From NCBI GenBank assembly GCA_963695675.1, contig CAVOGY010000005.1:806001-870000 (forward strand): DNA of 64,000 nucleotides. Direction: 5' to 3'. Under the pieces are notes generated by a model. That model was not told the DNA's origin. It made no database searches and saw nothing but the letters and a program-made list of their open reading frames with translations. The position numbers were made by a program, and so were the translations under genes. Below are positions 33,128-41,672 of this stretch, one piece after another (the first letter of the stretch is position 1; each line of letters begins with the position of its first letter). This stretch comes from DASUPK01 sp963695675. Its GTDB lineage: Bacteria; Actinomycetota; Thermoleophilia; Solirubrobacterales; 70-9.

Positions 33128-34057
33128 TCAGATCGACTTCTCGATCTCGCACTTGGAGGCGGTGTCCTTGCCCTTGCCGCCCTTGCAGAGGTCCCGGCTA
33201 GGGCCGCCCTTGAGCGCGTCCTTGCCCTTCTGGCCGAGCAGGGTGTCCTTGCCCGAGCCGCCGCAGATCGTGTCGCTTCCGGCGAGGCCGGAGAGCTTGT
33301 CGTTCCCGCCCAAGCCGACCATGACGTCCTTGCCGGAGGTTCCTTTGCGCACGTCGTTGCCGCTCGTGCCGACGATGGTCGCGGGCTTGCCCTTGCAGGT
33401 GGGCGCGGGTGCAGCGGGTTGAGGGCAGGGTCCCTGGATGGTGGCATTGGTCGGGCACTGGTCCTGGGTCTCATCGCCGAAGCCGTCGCGGTCGGAATCC
33501 GGCTCGACGTTCGCCGCAACGAGGATCCGGGCGGACAACAGGCCGGTGGTCGACTGCGTCGAGCCTTTCGGGGGTTCGGTTGGGCTTTCGAAAAACCTGA
33601 CCTCGTCCCCGGCCGGCTGGCCTGGCCCTCCCAGCAGGCAGTTCGCCGGTGCGCGCATCCCGAGCACGTCGCCGACCTGCACTGGGAGACGAGTCGCGAA
33701 CGTCCTCACGGCGCCCCCCACGAAGGTCTCCGTGCCGGTCGAATCCACGTAGATGAACTGGTCAGGGGCCGCCGTTGGTCGCCAGACGAACAGCCTTCCC
33801 GTTAACTCGCCGAGCGTATCGCCCTGAAAGCTCCAGCTCGTGATCACCCCGTAAGGGCCCGAGGGGACGGCATATCGAGGGTCCCCCTCGGTGGCCGACT
33901 GAATCAGGTAGACCTGACCGCCGCAGGTCCGGTTCGGATCTCCGGTCTGCCCGAGGCTCACAGCAGCCCCGGCGGCCGATGGAGCGGCCAGTGTCGCGAA
34001 CACCGCGCCAGCCGTGACCGCGACAATCAGGCGAGTCAGCGGATCGCCCCCTCCCAT
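33128..34057 (-). CDS. Secreted protein with RTX-like calcium-binding repeats
   Basis: The 309-residue protein starts at ATG 34057 with a Sec-type signal (hydrophobic LIVAVTAGAVFATLAAP, cleavage after the AAGA region). A ~170-residue beta-rich domain follows, with a DPNRTCGGQVYLIQSAT segment, then the acidic DSDRDGFGDETQDQCPT loop, which resembles thrombospondin type-3/EF-hand repeats. The C-terminal ~75 residues hold degenerate GGxGxD nonapeptides (GLGGNDKLSG, GGSGKDTLLG, GGKGKD). Such proteins with a signal peptide are exported by Sec rather than by type I secretion. Function unknown; extracellular calcium binding is likely. It lies just inside the tRNA end of the island. Confidence 0.75.
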   Translation of the reverse strand: MGGGDPLTRLIVAVTAGAVFATLAAPSAAGAAVSLGQTGDPNRTCGGQVYLIQSATEGDPRYAVPSGPYGVITSWSFQGDTLGELTGRLFVWRPTAAPDQFIYVDSTGTETFVGGAVRTFATRLPVQVGDVLGMRAPANCLLGGPGQPAGDEVRFFESPTEPPKGSTQSTTGLLSARILVAANVEPDSDRDGFGDETQDQCPTNATIQGPCPQPAAPAPTCKGKPATIVGTSGNDVRKGTSGKDVMVGLGGNDKLSGLAGSDTICGGSGKDTLLGQKGKDALKGGPSRDLCKGGKGKDTASKCEIEKSI

Positions 34058-34119
34058 CCCCGAAAACCTACACGAACTCGAATTTCGAAATGGGCGCGCT
34101 GGACTGTCATGCGGGCCCC

Positions 34120-37100
34120 CTAGGGCAGCTGGCCGGGCCCTCCACTGCCGCTGGGCACGTTCCCAGGTGAGTCGGTCGGCGCCTCGGTCGTCGGGGTCGT
34201 GCCCTGACCCTGGCTCGTCGACGGCGGCGTGCTTGGGGTGCTCGGCGATTGGACGGGCTGTGGCGCGGTGGGCTTCGGATTCGAGCCTTGCGAATCGGTC
34301 GTGCCGCTGCCGCTGCCATTGGAGGTGCCGCTGCCGCTGCCGGTGCCATTGGAGGTGCCGCTGCCGCGTGCCGCTGCCGGTGCCACCGGCGGTGCCGCTG
34401 CCGCTGGAGGTGCCGCTGGCGCTGCCGCTGCCGGCCGGCGAGGGGGAGGCGGTCCTCACCACCCGAGTGAACCGATGGGATTGAGGATGGGATTGAGCAG
34501 GGGCCGGGGCCTGGGGGTTCTGGGTCCTGGCGCTGGCCTCGGACGGGCGCGTCGACTGGGAGCTGAGCAAGCCGGGCAGCAATTCACCGCCCCAGACCCC
34601 AAGCGCGATCAGCCCTGCGGCGAGTAGCGCCAAGGAGGCCGCGCTGGCAGACCTCACCAGACGTCGCGCCCGCGCGAGCGGCACCAGAGTCCACGTCGTC
34701 ATCACGAGAGCGAGCGCGACCAGGATCAGCCCTGGCGATCCCGCGGGCGCGTTCATCTCCGCAGCTCCCTGCGCGAACCAAGCGAGAGCCGCCGTAACCG
34801 AGTCGTGCCCCTCGGTGACAGTTAGCACCTCGTAGGCGTCGCGGCCGCGCAAGACGAACGCCGTTGCGACGGCCAGCGCGACCGCTGCGGTTGCCGCGAG
34901 TTGCACCCCTGCGAACTTGAACAAGGGCATGGTGAGCTGAGCCCGATTCTCGCGCACGTGCAACATGACCACGGCGGCGGTGACGACCGAGTAGATCAGG
35001 GCGTTGCTGAGACAGAACCAGTAGTAACCCCGTGCGGAGCCGGGATCACTCATGATGATTGCGGCAACCGAGCAGGCGAGGGCCAGCGCCGGGTAGGGCA
35101 ACAGGGCGACCAAGGGCAGCCGTCTCGGCCTGGTCACCCTCTTTGGCGTCACCTTCAAGGTGAACTGCTTCCTCGAGACCCACCCTGCAAACGCCTGGAC
35201 AACCCCCCAGAGCACCCAGGGCCACCTGGTAAAGGTGAAGAGAAATCGTCTCCCAGCTGATCAGCTTGGCGTCCGCTGGCCGGTGGTATCCCTGTCGCCG
35301 CACCCACCAGAAAATGGCGAGCCCGGCGAGGCCGACCAACCCTGCCCGGATGAAGAACTCGAGCAGGGGACGCCCACCCAGGGAGTGTCGGTCAGTATCG
35401 CGGCGACCGGAAACACCAGGGCCATCAGCATGTAAAAGGCCCACAGCGGGTACCAGATCTGGTTGTATCCGAGCTTCACTTTCTCGCGGACGCCCAGGCC
35501 GCCCCAGTAGCGCTTACTGACCTGCAACAGGATGTTGGTCAGGCTCCGAGACCACTGGTATTCCTGAACGATGCAATCGGCGAAGGTGGAAGGCCCGTCT
35601 CCGTGCGCCATGGCATCGATCGCGAACACGCCGCGCCAGCCGTGGGAGGCCAGCATCAGGGAGGTCGAGAAGTCCTCCGCCAGCTCAGGACCAAGGCCAC
35701 CGACCTCCTCGAGCGCGGCGGTTCGTACCGCGTAGTGAGAGCCGATGCACACGGGCGCGTACTTCCCCGAGTATCCCGCCTGTTGCGCACCGTGGAGGGG
35801 GGCCTCCCAGTAGAGGCGCCCTCGCGCAGCCCAGCATTCGGTCGCGTTCTTGTCGCAAACGCTCGGCGCCGCTACGTAACCAACGGTCGGATCGCCAAAC
35901 GGTCGAACCATCTCCCGCAGGTATCCCGGGGTCGGGACGTGATCGGCGTCCAGTTGCGCGACGACGTCGTAATCCCGGTAGCCCCAGTGGTCGTAAAAGT
36001 AGGCCAGATTGCCTTCCTTGCACCTGGTCCTACGAGGCCACGTCGGGCGGTGGTAGCCCTCGACTCCCTCCCGGCAGGAGACCTTGACGCCGTGTTCCTC
36101 GCACCAGCGCAGCGTCTCCGGCGAAGGGGACTCGTCCGCCAGCCAAACGTCGTAGGGGTAGGGGTAGTCCTGCCGCAACATGCCGTCGAGCGTTTCCGTC
36201 AACATGACCCACGGTTCGGAGGGTGCCTTGGTCACGATGATGGCCGTTCGCAACCGCGGGATAGGGAGACTCGGATTCGGCCGCTTCATCCGATACGTGA
36301 AGAAGAAGAACCATCCCGACTGGAGCATCGAGTAGAAGACCATCGCCGAAATGACGACCATCCCGGCTGGAGTCACCCAGTGATCGCTCTGAAGCCACCA
36401 GATCCAGAAGGCGACCACGGTGCCGATCCAAACTGCCAAGAGCGCGCGATATGACCGTTTCTGGCTGGCGGTCATTAGGTCCACGAGGTAGCGCGGGTTG
36501 TGGCCCGTCTCATCGGCCGGCGGGATGGGGCGGGATCCTGGCGCCCTTTGCCTGATTTCGCCACCTCTGCCCCCGCCGCTCCGTGAGCGAAACGCGTTAG
36601 TCGCAGCGCCGGATGCTGGCCGTAGTCGGCGTCGCTCAGCAATCGCTCCGCCGCAGAGCTCGGCCAGCACGACGAGCATCAATGCGAGCGTGATGAGCTC
36701 GAGCGTGGAGGGAGGCCCTCGGTCCGATCCAGACCCCTCCGGCTCGTGGAGGGCCGGCGTTGGTCGAGCGGAGGGTTCTACCGTCCCGCGCGTGAAGCCC
36801 AATCGTCTCAAGGTCTTCACCCCAACGACTCCGCTTCTTCCGGGCTGCTCCTTGCTCTGGAAGCTGAGGGCATCGACCTCTCCGACCGGCACGTGCCGAG
36901 CGCGTGGCTCAGCTTTGACGACCGGCGCCCCGGCGAGCTGTATTGACACGCTGAGTAGGGCCGCTATCAGTCCTTTTGCGGCGAGCCCAAATAGCTTGCA
37001 TTCATCGTCTCGTGACCTCAGTCGAGCTTTGAATGGACCTCGGGCGTAGAAAGGCCCCCGGCGTCTGCTTGACGGAACCCCCGAAGGGGTTAGCCAGGGA

Positions 37101-37252
37101 CCTGCTCCCCTCGCCTGTTGACACCTCAGGCCGCTGCTTTTCGTAGGGCTCTGCATCCCGAGAATCGTCCCAGGTCCGCCATTCTTCCTTCGGATGTTCT
37201 CCTGCGATATCGCCCACGCAGTATCTCGCCAAAGGTCCTGCTTTCCATGCAA
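34120..37252 (-). pseudogene. Cellulose-synthase-like family 2 glycosyltransferase, three frameshifts
   Basis: The gene encodes a membrane GT2 protein of very roughly 950-1040 residues. Conserved parts are VAQLDADHVPTPGYLREM (second Asp), LAEDFSTSLMLASHGWRG, and YQWSRSLTNILLQVSKRYWG (QxxRW region, here QYQW), flanked by membrane segments. The frame breaks near 35370-35380 (one base missing around GTGGGC/CGT), near 35220 (one extra G in a G run) and near 34366-34370 inside a simple repeat. Each side of every break keeps coding character. The C-terminus is a Ser/Gly/Thr/Pro-rich low-complexity tail ending at 34120. The 5' end is unclear: an N-terminal hydrophobic segment (LIAALLSVSIQLAGAPVV) has no good start codon. 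Likely role is synthesis and export of a beta-glycan. Confidence 0.7.
34301..34433. repeat. Low-complexity tandem repeat in the glycosyltransferase 3' end
   Basis: Units built from CCGCTGCCGCTGCCATTGGA and variants repeat for about 130 bases, encoding the Gly/Ser/Thr-rich tail. An irregular unit (GCCGCGTGCC at about 34363-34372) marks the third frameshift, consistent with slippage or assembly error. Confidence 0.7.
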
Positions 37253-37335
37253 AAGCGGTGGTGGTTTGAAGCCGTGGGCAACTCACGGGCAACAGGCCAT
37301 CCGGAAACAGCCGCAAGCCCCCAGGAATCCCGCTG

Positions 37336-37381
37336 ACGACTGAAAATCGTGGTGTCGCCAGTTCGATTCTGGCCCTCGCCA
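37336..37381 (+). repeat. tRNA-Phe 3'-half copy (putative attachment site)
   Basis: These 46 bases match tRNA-Phe positions 33031-33076, from the anticodon stem to the discriminator A. Only two bases differ, 37358 (C for G) and 37372 (G for C). These two positions pair with each other in the T stem, so pairing is kept. The direct orientation and the end at the tRNA 3' terminus fit an attL/attR pair. Confidence 0.8.
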
Positions 37382-37403
37382 CTTCCGGCATGTAGGCCGC
37401 GGG

Positions 37404-39437
37404 TCACGCCAGCTGCTCGACGATCCGGGCGGGGGGATGGCCCTCCATCTCGAGGGCCTCCAGCACGTCGGCGCGCCTGACCTCGCAGAGGATCACGGGG
37501 GTGATGGCCCGGACCGTCGCGGTCCGGGGCACGTCGTGCAGGAGCGCAACTTCGCCGACCCACCCCCCAGGCCCAACACTCCCCTCCACATTCCCGCCCT
37601 GCTCGACGGTGACCTCTCCCGCCAGGACGATCCCCATCGTGTCTCCAGGGGCGCCCTGCTCCCAGAGAGTCTCTCCCGCCGCAAGCTCACCGCGGCGAGC
37701 GCGATCGGCGAGCTGCCGGACCACCGTCGAGCCGAGGCGGGCGATCCAGGGCACGCCGTGGAGCGCATTGTGGAGGGATCCACTTGCCAGATCGGTGTCG
37801 GGGGACGGTGGTCGACGGACCAGCCCGGAGTGCTCGCTCCCGGTGAGCGCCCAGACGAACTCGGACCGATCGAGCTCCAGGAGCCCGAGTGCGGTTCGAG
37901 CCCGGACGGTCGCCGTGCGCTGGATGCCGTGAAGGAGCGCGATCTCGCCGAACGAATCGCCGGAGCCGAGAGTGCGGAGGAGATCTCCCCCGGCGAGTAC
38001 CTCGGCCGTGCCCGACTCGATCACGTAGAAGGTTCGGGCGTCTCGGTCGCCTTCACGGATGGCTTCCTGCTCGGGAGCGATTCGTCTTTGCTTCAGGGCC
38101 GCAGCCACCGTCTCCAGCTCGACCACCCGTAGCGCTGCCAGCAGTGGAACTCGCCGGATCAGCTCGATGCGCGCGACTCGGCGGCCTGCCGCCGAGTCGA
38201 CCCGCGAGAGTCTGCTCCAGGCTGCCAGCGCGAAGAGAGCGGTGGCGGCGCCGGCGGCAGCGATGGCGCCCCGTGCGCCTAGCACGGCCGCGAGCACAGG
38301 CACCAGCAGCGTTCCAGTGCCCTCAGCGGCCTGCTTCAGGGACTCGGTCACGGCGGTCATCTGGCCCAGCCGGCGGGCGTCCGCGACCCGCGGCAGGACG
38401 GCTGTGGCGGAGAGGTCCGCCAGCGCCATTCCGACACCCCATACGACGAGCAATACGAGCGCGGCCGCCGGCGTCGCCAGCGCAGCGACGCCCACCAGCA
38501 TCAGCCCAACCACCGCGAGGCTCGCTCCAAGAGCGGCCGCCAGTCGCGGGCTCCCGACGAGCAGCGAGGCTGCCGGCACCGCGATCACGGCGCCGACACC
38601 GGCCGCGGCCGCGAGCTCTCCGAATCCGGACGCGCCCATGTGAAGGAAGCCCTCTGCGGCGAGAACCGCGAGTCCGAGCCAGGCGCCACGAACCGCCGTT
38701 CGCACTCCCGCCAGCTCGATCACCAGCCTTGAATCCGCGTGCCCGGCAATCGCAGCGAACGCGCCGAGCCCCTGGCGGGCCGCGGCGAGCACCCCGTCCC
38801 CGCCGGCCGCCTCCGGCGTGGAGGCGCCTCCGGGCCGGCGGGCGATCACCTCCGTTCGGACGCCCAGGGCCCCTGTCAGCAACGCCGCGAACGCGAACAA
38901 CACCGTGGCGCCGGCGAATACCGCCGAGAGCGAGATCGTCGCGATCAGCAGTCCGCCGAGCACCAAGCCGGCGGCCTGCAAGACAGTCCGGGTCGTCGAG
39001 AGTGTGCCGGCGATAGCCCCGAGCTCGTCCGGTGACCGAGCCATGAAGGGGAGAACGGCGGCCTGCGCGGGCCGATAGGCGGCGGACACCGCAGCATCGA
39101 CAGCGAGAATGGCGGCCACCACGCCCAGAGGCCATCCGGCAGCGAGCGCGGCCGCGGCCGCGCCGACGACGATCGCCCTGCTCAGCGCCGTCACCGGCAG
39201 GATCCGTTCGGGTGGTCGGTGCTCGCTGAGGGTGCCGGCGATGGGACCGGCAATCGCCGTCGGTAGGTATAGGACCGCGAGCAGCCCGACTGCCGCCTGG
39301 CCGCCCACCTCGAGCAGGTAGACGGCAAACGAGGCGGCGATCATCCATTCGGCGACGGTGAGGGCACCGAAAGCCGCCACGAGCAGGCGCCCGTCTCTGC
39401 TTCGCAGGGCCTGCCCCCAGGCGGCTGCGATTCTCAC
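37404..39437 (-). CDS. MFS transporter fused to two cyclic-nucleotide-binding domains
   Basis: The 677-residue protein has a 12-segment major facilitator domain (about 1-410) followed by two CNB domains. The phosphate-binding cassettes are SGDSFGEIALLHGIQRTATV and VGEVALLHDVPRTATVRA, each with the Glu and Arg that contact a cyclic nucleotide. The first is preceded by RVPLLAALRVVELETVAAAL, the second by VPWIARLGSTVVRQLADRA. A transporter gated or sensed by cAMP/cGMP is suggested. Substrate unknown. The start lies close to the window's nfo gene, divergently. Confidence 0.85.
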   Translation of the reverse strand: MRIAAAWGQALRSRDGRLLVAAFGALTVAEWMIAASFAVYLLEVGGQAAVGLLAVLYLPTAIAGPIAGTLSEHRPPERILPVTALSRAIVVGAAAAALAAGWPLGVVAAILAVDAAVSAAYRPAQAAVLPFMARSPDELGAIAGTLSTTRTVLQAAGLVLGGLLIATISLSAVFAGATVLFAFAALLTGALGVRTEVIARRPGGASTPEAAGGDGVLAAARQGLGAFAAIAGHADSRLVIELAGVRTAVRGAWLGLAVLAAEGFLHMGASGFGELAAAAGVGAVIAVPAASLLVGSPRLAAALGASLAVVGLMLVGVAALATPAAALVLLVVWGVGMALADLSATAVLPRVADARRLGQMTAVTESLKQAAEGTGTLLVPVLAAVLGARGAIAAAGAATALFALAAWSRLSRVDSAAGRRVARIELIRRVPLLAALRVVELETVAAALKQRRIAPEQEAIREGDRDARTFYVIESGTAEVLAGGDLLRTLGSGDSFGEIALLHGIQRTATVRARTALGLLELDRSEFVWALTGSEHSGLVRRPPSPDTDLASGSLHNALHGVPWIARLGSTVVRQLADRARRGELAAGETLWEQGAPGDTMGIVLAGEVTVEQGGNVEGSVGPGGWVGEVALLHDVPRTATVRAITPVILCEVRRADVLEALEMEGHPPARIVEQLA

Positions 39438-39518
39438 CGGCGCATTGTTTCAGTGCACGTGCTGCCAAGCAGACCGTGGTAGCGAGCGGCGGCTGAGGTA
39501 CGGGCGACCACCCCGACG

Positions 39519-39548
39519 GGACCCTCCCCGAGATGCCGGGGAGGGTCC
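39519..39548. promoter_or_regulatory. Perfect 12-bp hairpin in the leader of nfo
   Basis: GGACCCTCCCCG and CGGGGAGGGTCC flank an AGATGC loop, 39 bases before ATG 39588, between divergent genes. No T-run follows, so it is less likely a terminator and more likely a leader structure or protein-binding palindrome. Confidence 0.45.
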
Positions 39549-39587
39549 GGTCGTATTCGGGGCGATTCGTTAGAGACTCCGTCCCTG

Positions 39588-40370
39588 ATGGCACGCAAGA
39601 AGGCGATCGTCGGTGCGCATCTCGCCCCCGCCCGACCACTGAAGGAAGCCGACGCGGTTGGCGCTGACTGCGTCCAGATCTTCCTCTCGGACCCGCAGGG
39701 TTGGGAGAAGCCGGCGCCGAGAAAGGACGCCGAGGAGCTGCGCGCGTCGAAGATCCCGCTCTACGTCCACGCGCCGTACCTGATCAACGTCTGCTCGCCG
39801 CGCAACAACGTCCGCTACGGCTCTCGCAAGATCCTGCAGCAGACCTGCGCGGCGGCGGCGGAGGTGGGCGCGGCGGCGGTGATCGTGCACGCCGGCCACG
39901 CCGAGGACGGGATCGCCCAGGGCGTGGGTCGCTGGCCGCGGACCCTCGAGATGCTCGAATCGGACGTCCCGGTGCTGATCGAGAACACCGCAGGGGGCGA
40001 GAACGCGGTCGCCCGGCGCTTCGATGCGCTCGCGCGGCTCTGGGAGGCGGTCTCGGCGGCGAACTCCGGCGTCGAGACCGGCTTCTGCTTCGACACCTGC
40101 CATGCGCACGCCGCCGGCGAGGAGCTCGGCGACGCGGTCGCCCGCGTGCTCGAGATCGTCGGGAGGATCGAGCTGCTCCATGCAAACGACTCGCGGGACC
40201 CGCCCGGGACCGGGGCGGACCGCCACGCCAACCTGGGCAGGGGCCAGATCGGGGCAGAGGTGCTGCGCGAGATGATCAGGGCCGCTGGGCCGCCCGTCGT
40301 GGTGGAGACCCCGGGTGGACCCAAGGACATCGGGGCCGATCTCGACTTCGTGCGCACCGCGCTCGCCTAG
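39588..40370 (+). CDS. nfo: Deoxyribonuclease IV (AP endonuclease)
   Basis: The 260-residue TIM-barrel enzyme cuts abasic sites in DNA base-excision repair. Zinc ligands are seen in order: VHAPYLIN, VIVHAGH, IENTAGGENAV, GFCFDTCHAHAAG, LLHANDSRDP, ADRHANLGRGQIG and VETPGG. Length is normal, slightly short. Its 3' end overlaps the LtrA gene on the other strand by about 95 bases. Confidence 0.93.
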   Translation: MARKKAIVGAHLAPARPLKEADAVGADCVQIFLSDPQGWEKPAPRKDAEELRASKIPLYVHAPYLINVCSPRNNVRYGSRKILQQTCAAAAEVGAAAVIVHAGHAEDGIAQGVGRWPRTLEMLESDVPVLIENTAGGENAVARRFDALARLWEAVSAANSGVETGFCFDTCHAHAAGEELGDAVARVLEIVGRIELLHANDSRDPPGTGADRHANLGRGQIGAEVLREMIRAAGPPVVVETPGGPKDIGADLDFVRTALA

Positions 40371-41580
40371 CCGTGATTTGGCGCCCAGCCACGCTGGACA
40401 AAGGACGCAATTCGGCTACGAGGCCAAGTCGGAGGGGCGCAACCGGGTCTGCGAGCGGCCCGTGGTCCTCGACGGAGGCCACGTCCTCAACCGCGATGCA
40501 GGCCCCCAGCGCGGCAACCAGCACAGCGAGCTGAGCCAGCGCCGAGGTCGTCGGGCCGAGCGCGATCGTCGCGAGCGCGAGCACCAGCGCGACCGCGCGC
40601 CAGGGCTTGAACGGGAGGCCGAGTGCGCGCCGGAAGAGCGCATGCCCGCCGAGGTAGATGGCGGTCCCGCCTCCGAGCGCGAGGGCGCGGGCGAAGCTGA
40701 GCGGATCGAAGGCATGCCCGATCGCGCGCTCGAGCGCCGCGGCGATGCAGACGATCCCGAGCAGGATCAGCAGGTGTGCCCAGTAGTAGGCGACGTTCGC
40801 CGCGTAGAACTCGCGCCTGGTCGGGGTCATCTGGCGGAGGGCGCCCTCCGCCTCCTCGTCGTCGCCCATGAAGTAGACCCACCAGAGCTCCGTGCTCAGG
40901 GTCAGGCCCAGGGTCGCCACGGCCAGCAGCTGCCAGGTGATGTCGAGGCCGGAGGCGCCGATCCCGACTGCGACGACGGACTCGCCGAGGGCGACCATCA
41001 CCACCAGCCCGTGGCGCTCGACGAAATGGGAGGGCCGGATCCAACCCGCCTCCTCGGGCACCAGGGCGGGCGTGATCGCGAAGATCGCCACCGCGAGACC
41101 CCAGAGCGCGTACTCGGCGGCGCCCCCGATGATCGCCCCCACCAGGATGAGCATGCCGGCGACGACGTTCATTCGCGCGAAGCTCCAGACACCGGCCACC
41201 GACCAGCTCGCCGACTGCATGTAGAGGACCGTGTGGACTGCGATCACGGCCAGGTAGGCGCAGGCGAAGACAACGCCGTTCTCCGTGAAAGCGGTCGGGA
41301 TGCTCAGCGAAATCGCGAAGAACGCCGCCATTCCGACGAGCAGAGGCAGGCGCAGCGCCGTCCGCTCGGGGGGCACCGCGTTCGTGAGCCAGGCGAAGCC
41401 GGCGTACATCCACCAGATCGCGCTCAGCATCAGGACGATCTGAGCGAGGGACTCCCCGTCGGGCTTGGCGGCCAGCAGGGCGGTCAGCTGCGTGATCGTG
41501 AAGACGAAGACGAGGTCGAAGAAGAGCTCGATCGACGAGACCCGAAGCTCTTCCTCCCGATGCGGCGCGGCTGCCTCCAC
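40276..41580 (-). CDS. Low temperature requirement protein A (LtrA) family membrane protein
   Basis: The protein has ~434 residues with 10-12 membrane segments. VSSIELFFDLVFVFTITQLT is the LtrA signature at the N-terminus, followed by MLSAIWWMYAGFAWLTN and HGLVVMVALGESVVAVGIGA. GTG 41580 is chosen as it precedes the signature by ~14 residues; the open frame continues further upstream into the region of the divergent gene. The last ~60 residues are basic and non-conserved, and their overlap with nfo suggests a lost stop codon. Function of the family is unknown beyond cold growth in Listeria. Confidence 0.82.
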   Translation of the reverse strand: MEAAAPHREEELRVSSIELFFDLVFVFTITQLTALLAAKPDGESLAQIVLMLSAIWWMYAGFAWLTNAVPPERTALRLPLLVGMAAFFAISLSIPTAFTENGVVFACAYLAVIAVHTVLYMQSASWSVAGVWSFARMNVVAGMLILVGAIIGGAAEYALWGLAVAIFAITPALVPEEAGWIRPSHFVERHGLVVMVALGESVVAVGIGASGLDITWQLLAVATLGLTLSTELWWVYFMGDDEEAEGALRQMTPTRREFYAANVAYYWAHLLILLGIVCIAAALERAIGHAFDPLSFARALALGGGTAIYLGGHALFRRALGLPFKPWRAVALVLALATIALGPTTSALAQLAVLVAALGACIAVEDVASVEDHGPLADPVAPLRLGLVAELRPLSSVAGRQITARRARCARSRDRPRCPWVHPGSPPRRAAQRP

Positions 41581-41672
41581 CCTTGGAGCTTGCCTGATCG
41601 CGGATTTCGGGCCCGTCGCGGCGGCGCTCGGCGGAGAGTTCGGTCCGGGTGCGCCTCTACTTTCAAATACTG

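Larger units (their letters stand above)
33077..37381. mobile_element. Putative 4.3-kb island integrated at tRNA-Phe, no integrase
   Basis: The segment is bounded by the intact tRNA-Phe gene and a same-orientation copy of its last 46 bases, the standard signature of integration into the 3' end of a tRNA gene. Between them are only two genes on the opposite strand, a secreted RTX-like protein and a frameshifted glycosyltransferase. No integrase, excisionase or replication gene is recognisable. The right-hand part (about 36.9-37.3 kb) is visibly less GC-rich than the rest of the window. It may be a decayed remnant or an element mobilised in trans. The last ~330 bases before the repeat (37005-37335) contain no gene I trust. 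Confidence 0.55.

Noticed and set aside
34301..34433. Repeat array considered as CRISPR
   Set aside because: Units are directly adjacent, lack spacers and are in frame with a Gly/Ser/Thr-rich protein tail. No Cas gene is present anywhere in the window.
33077..37381. Search for an integrase or relaxase in the tRNA island
   Set aside because: Neither strand shows a tyrosine or serine recombinase, relaxase or transposase signature; the island call rests on the tRNA repeat alone.
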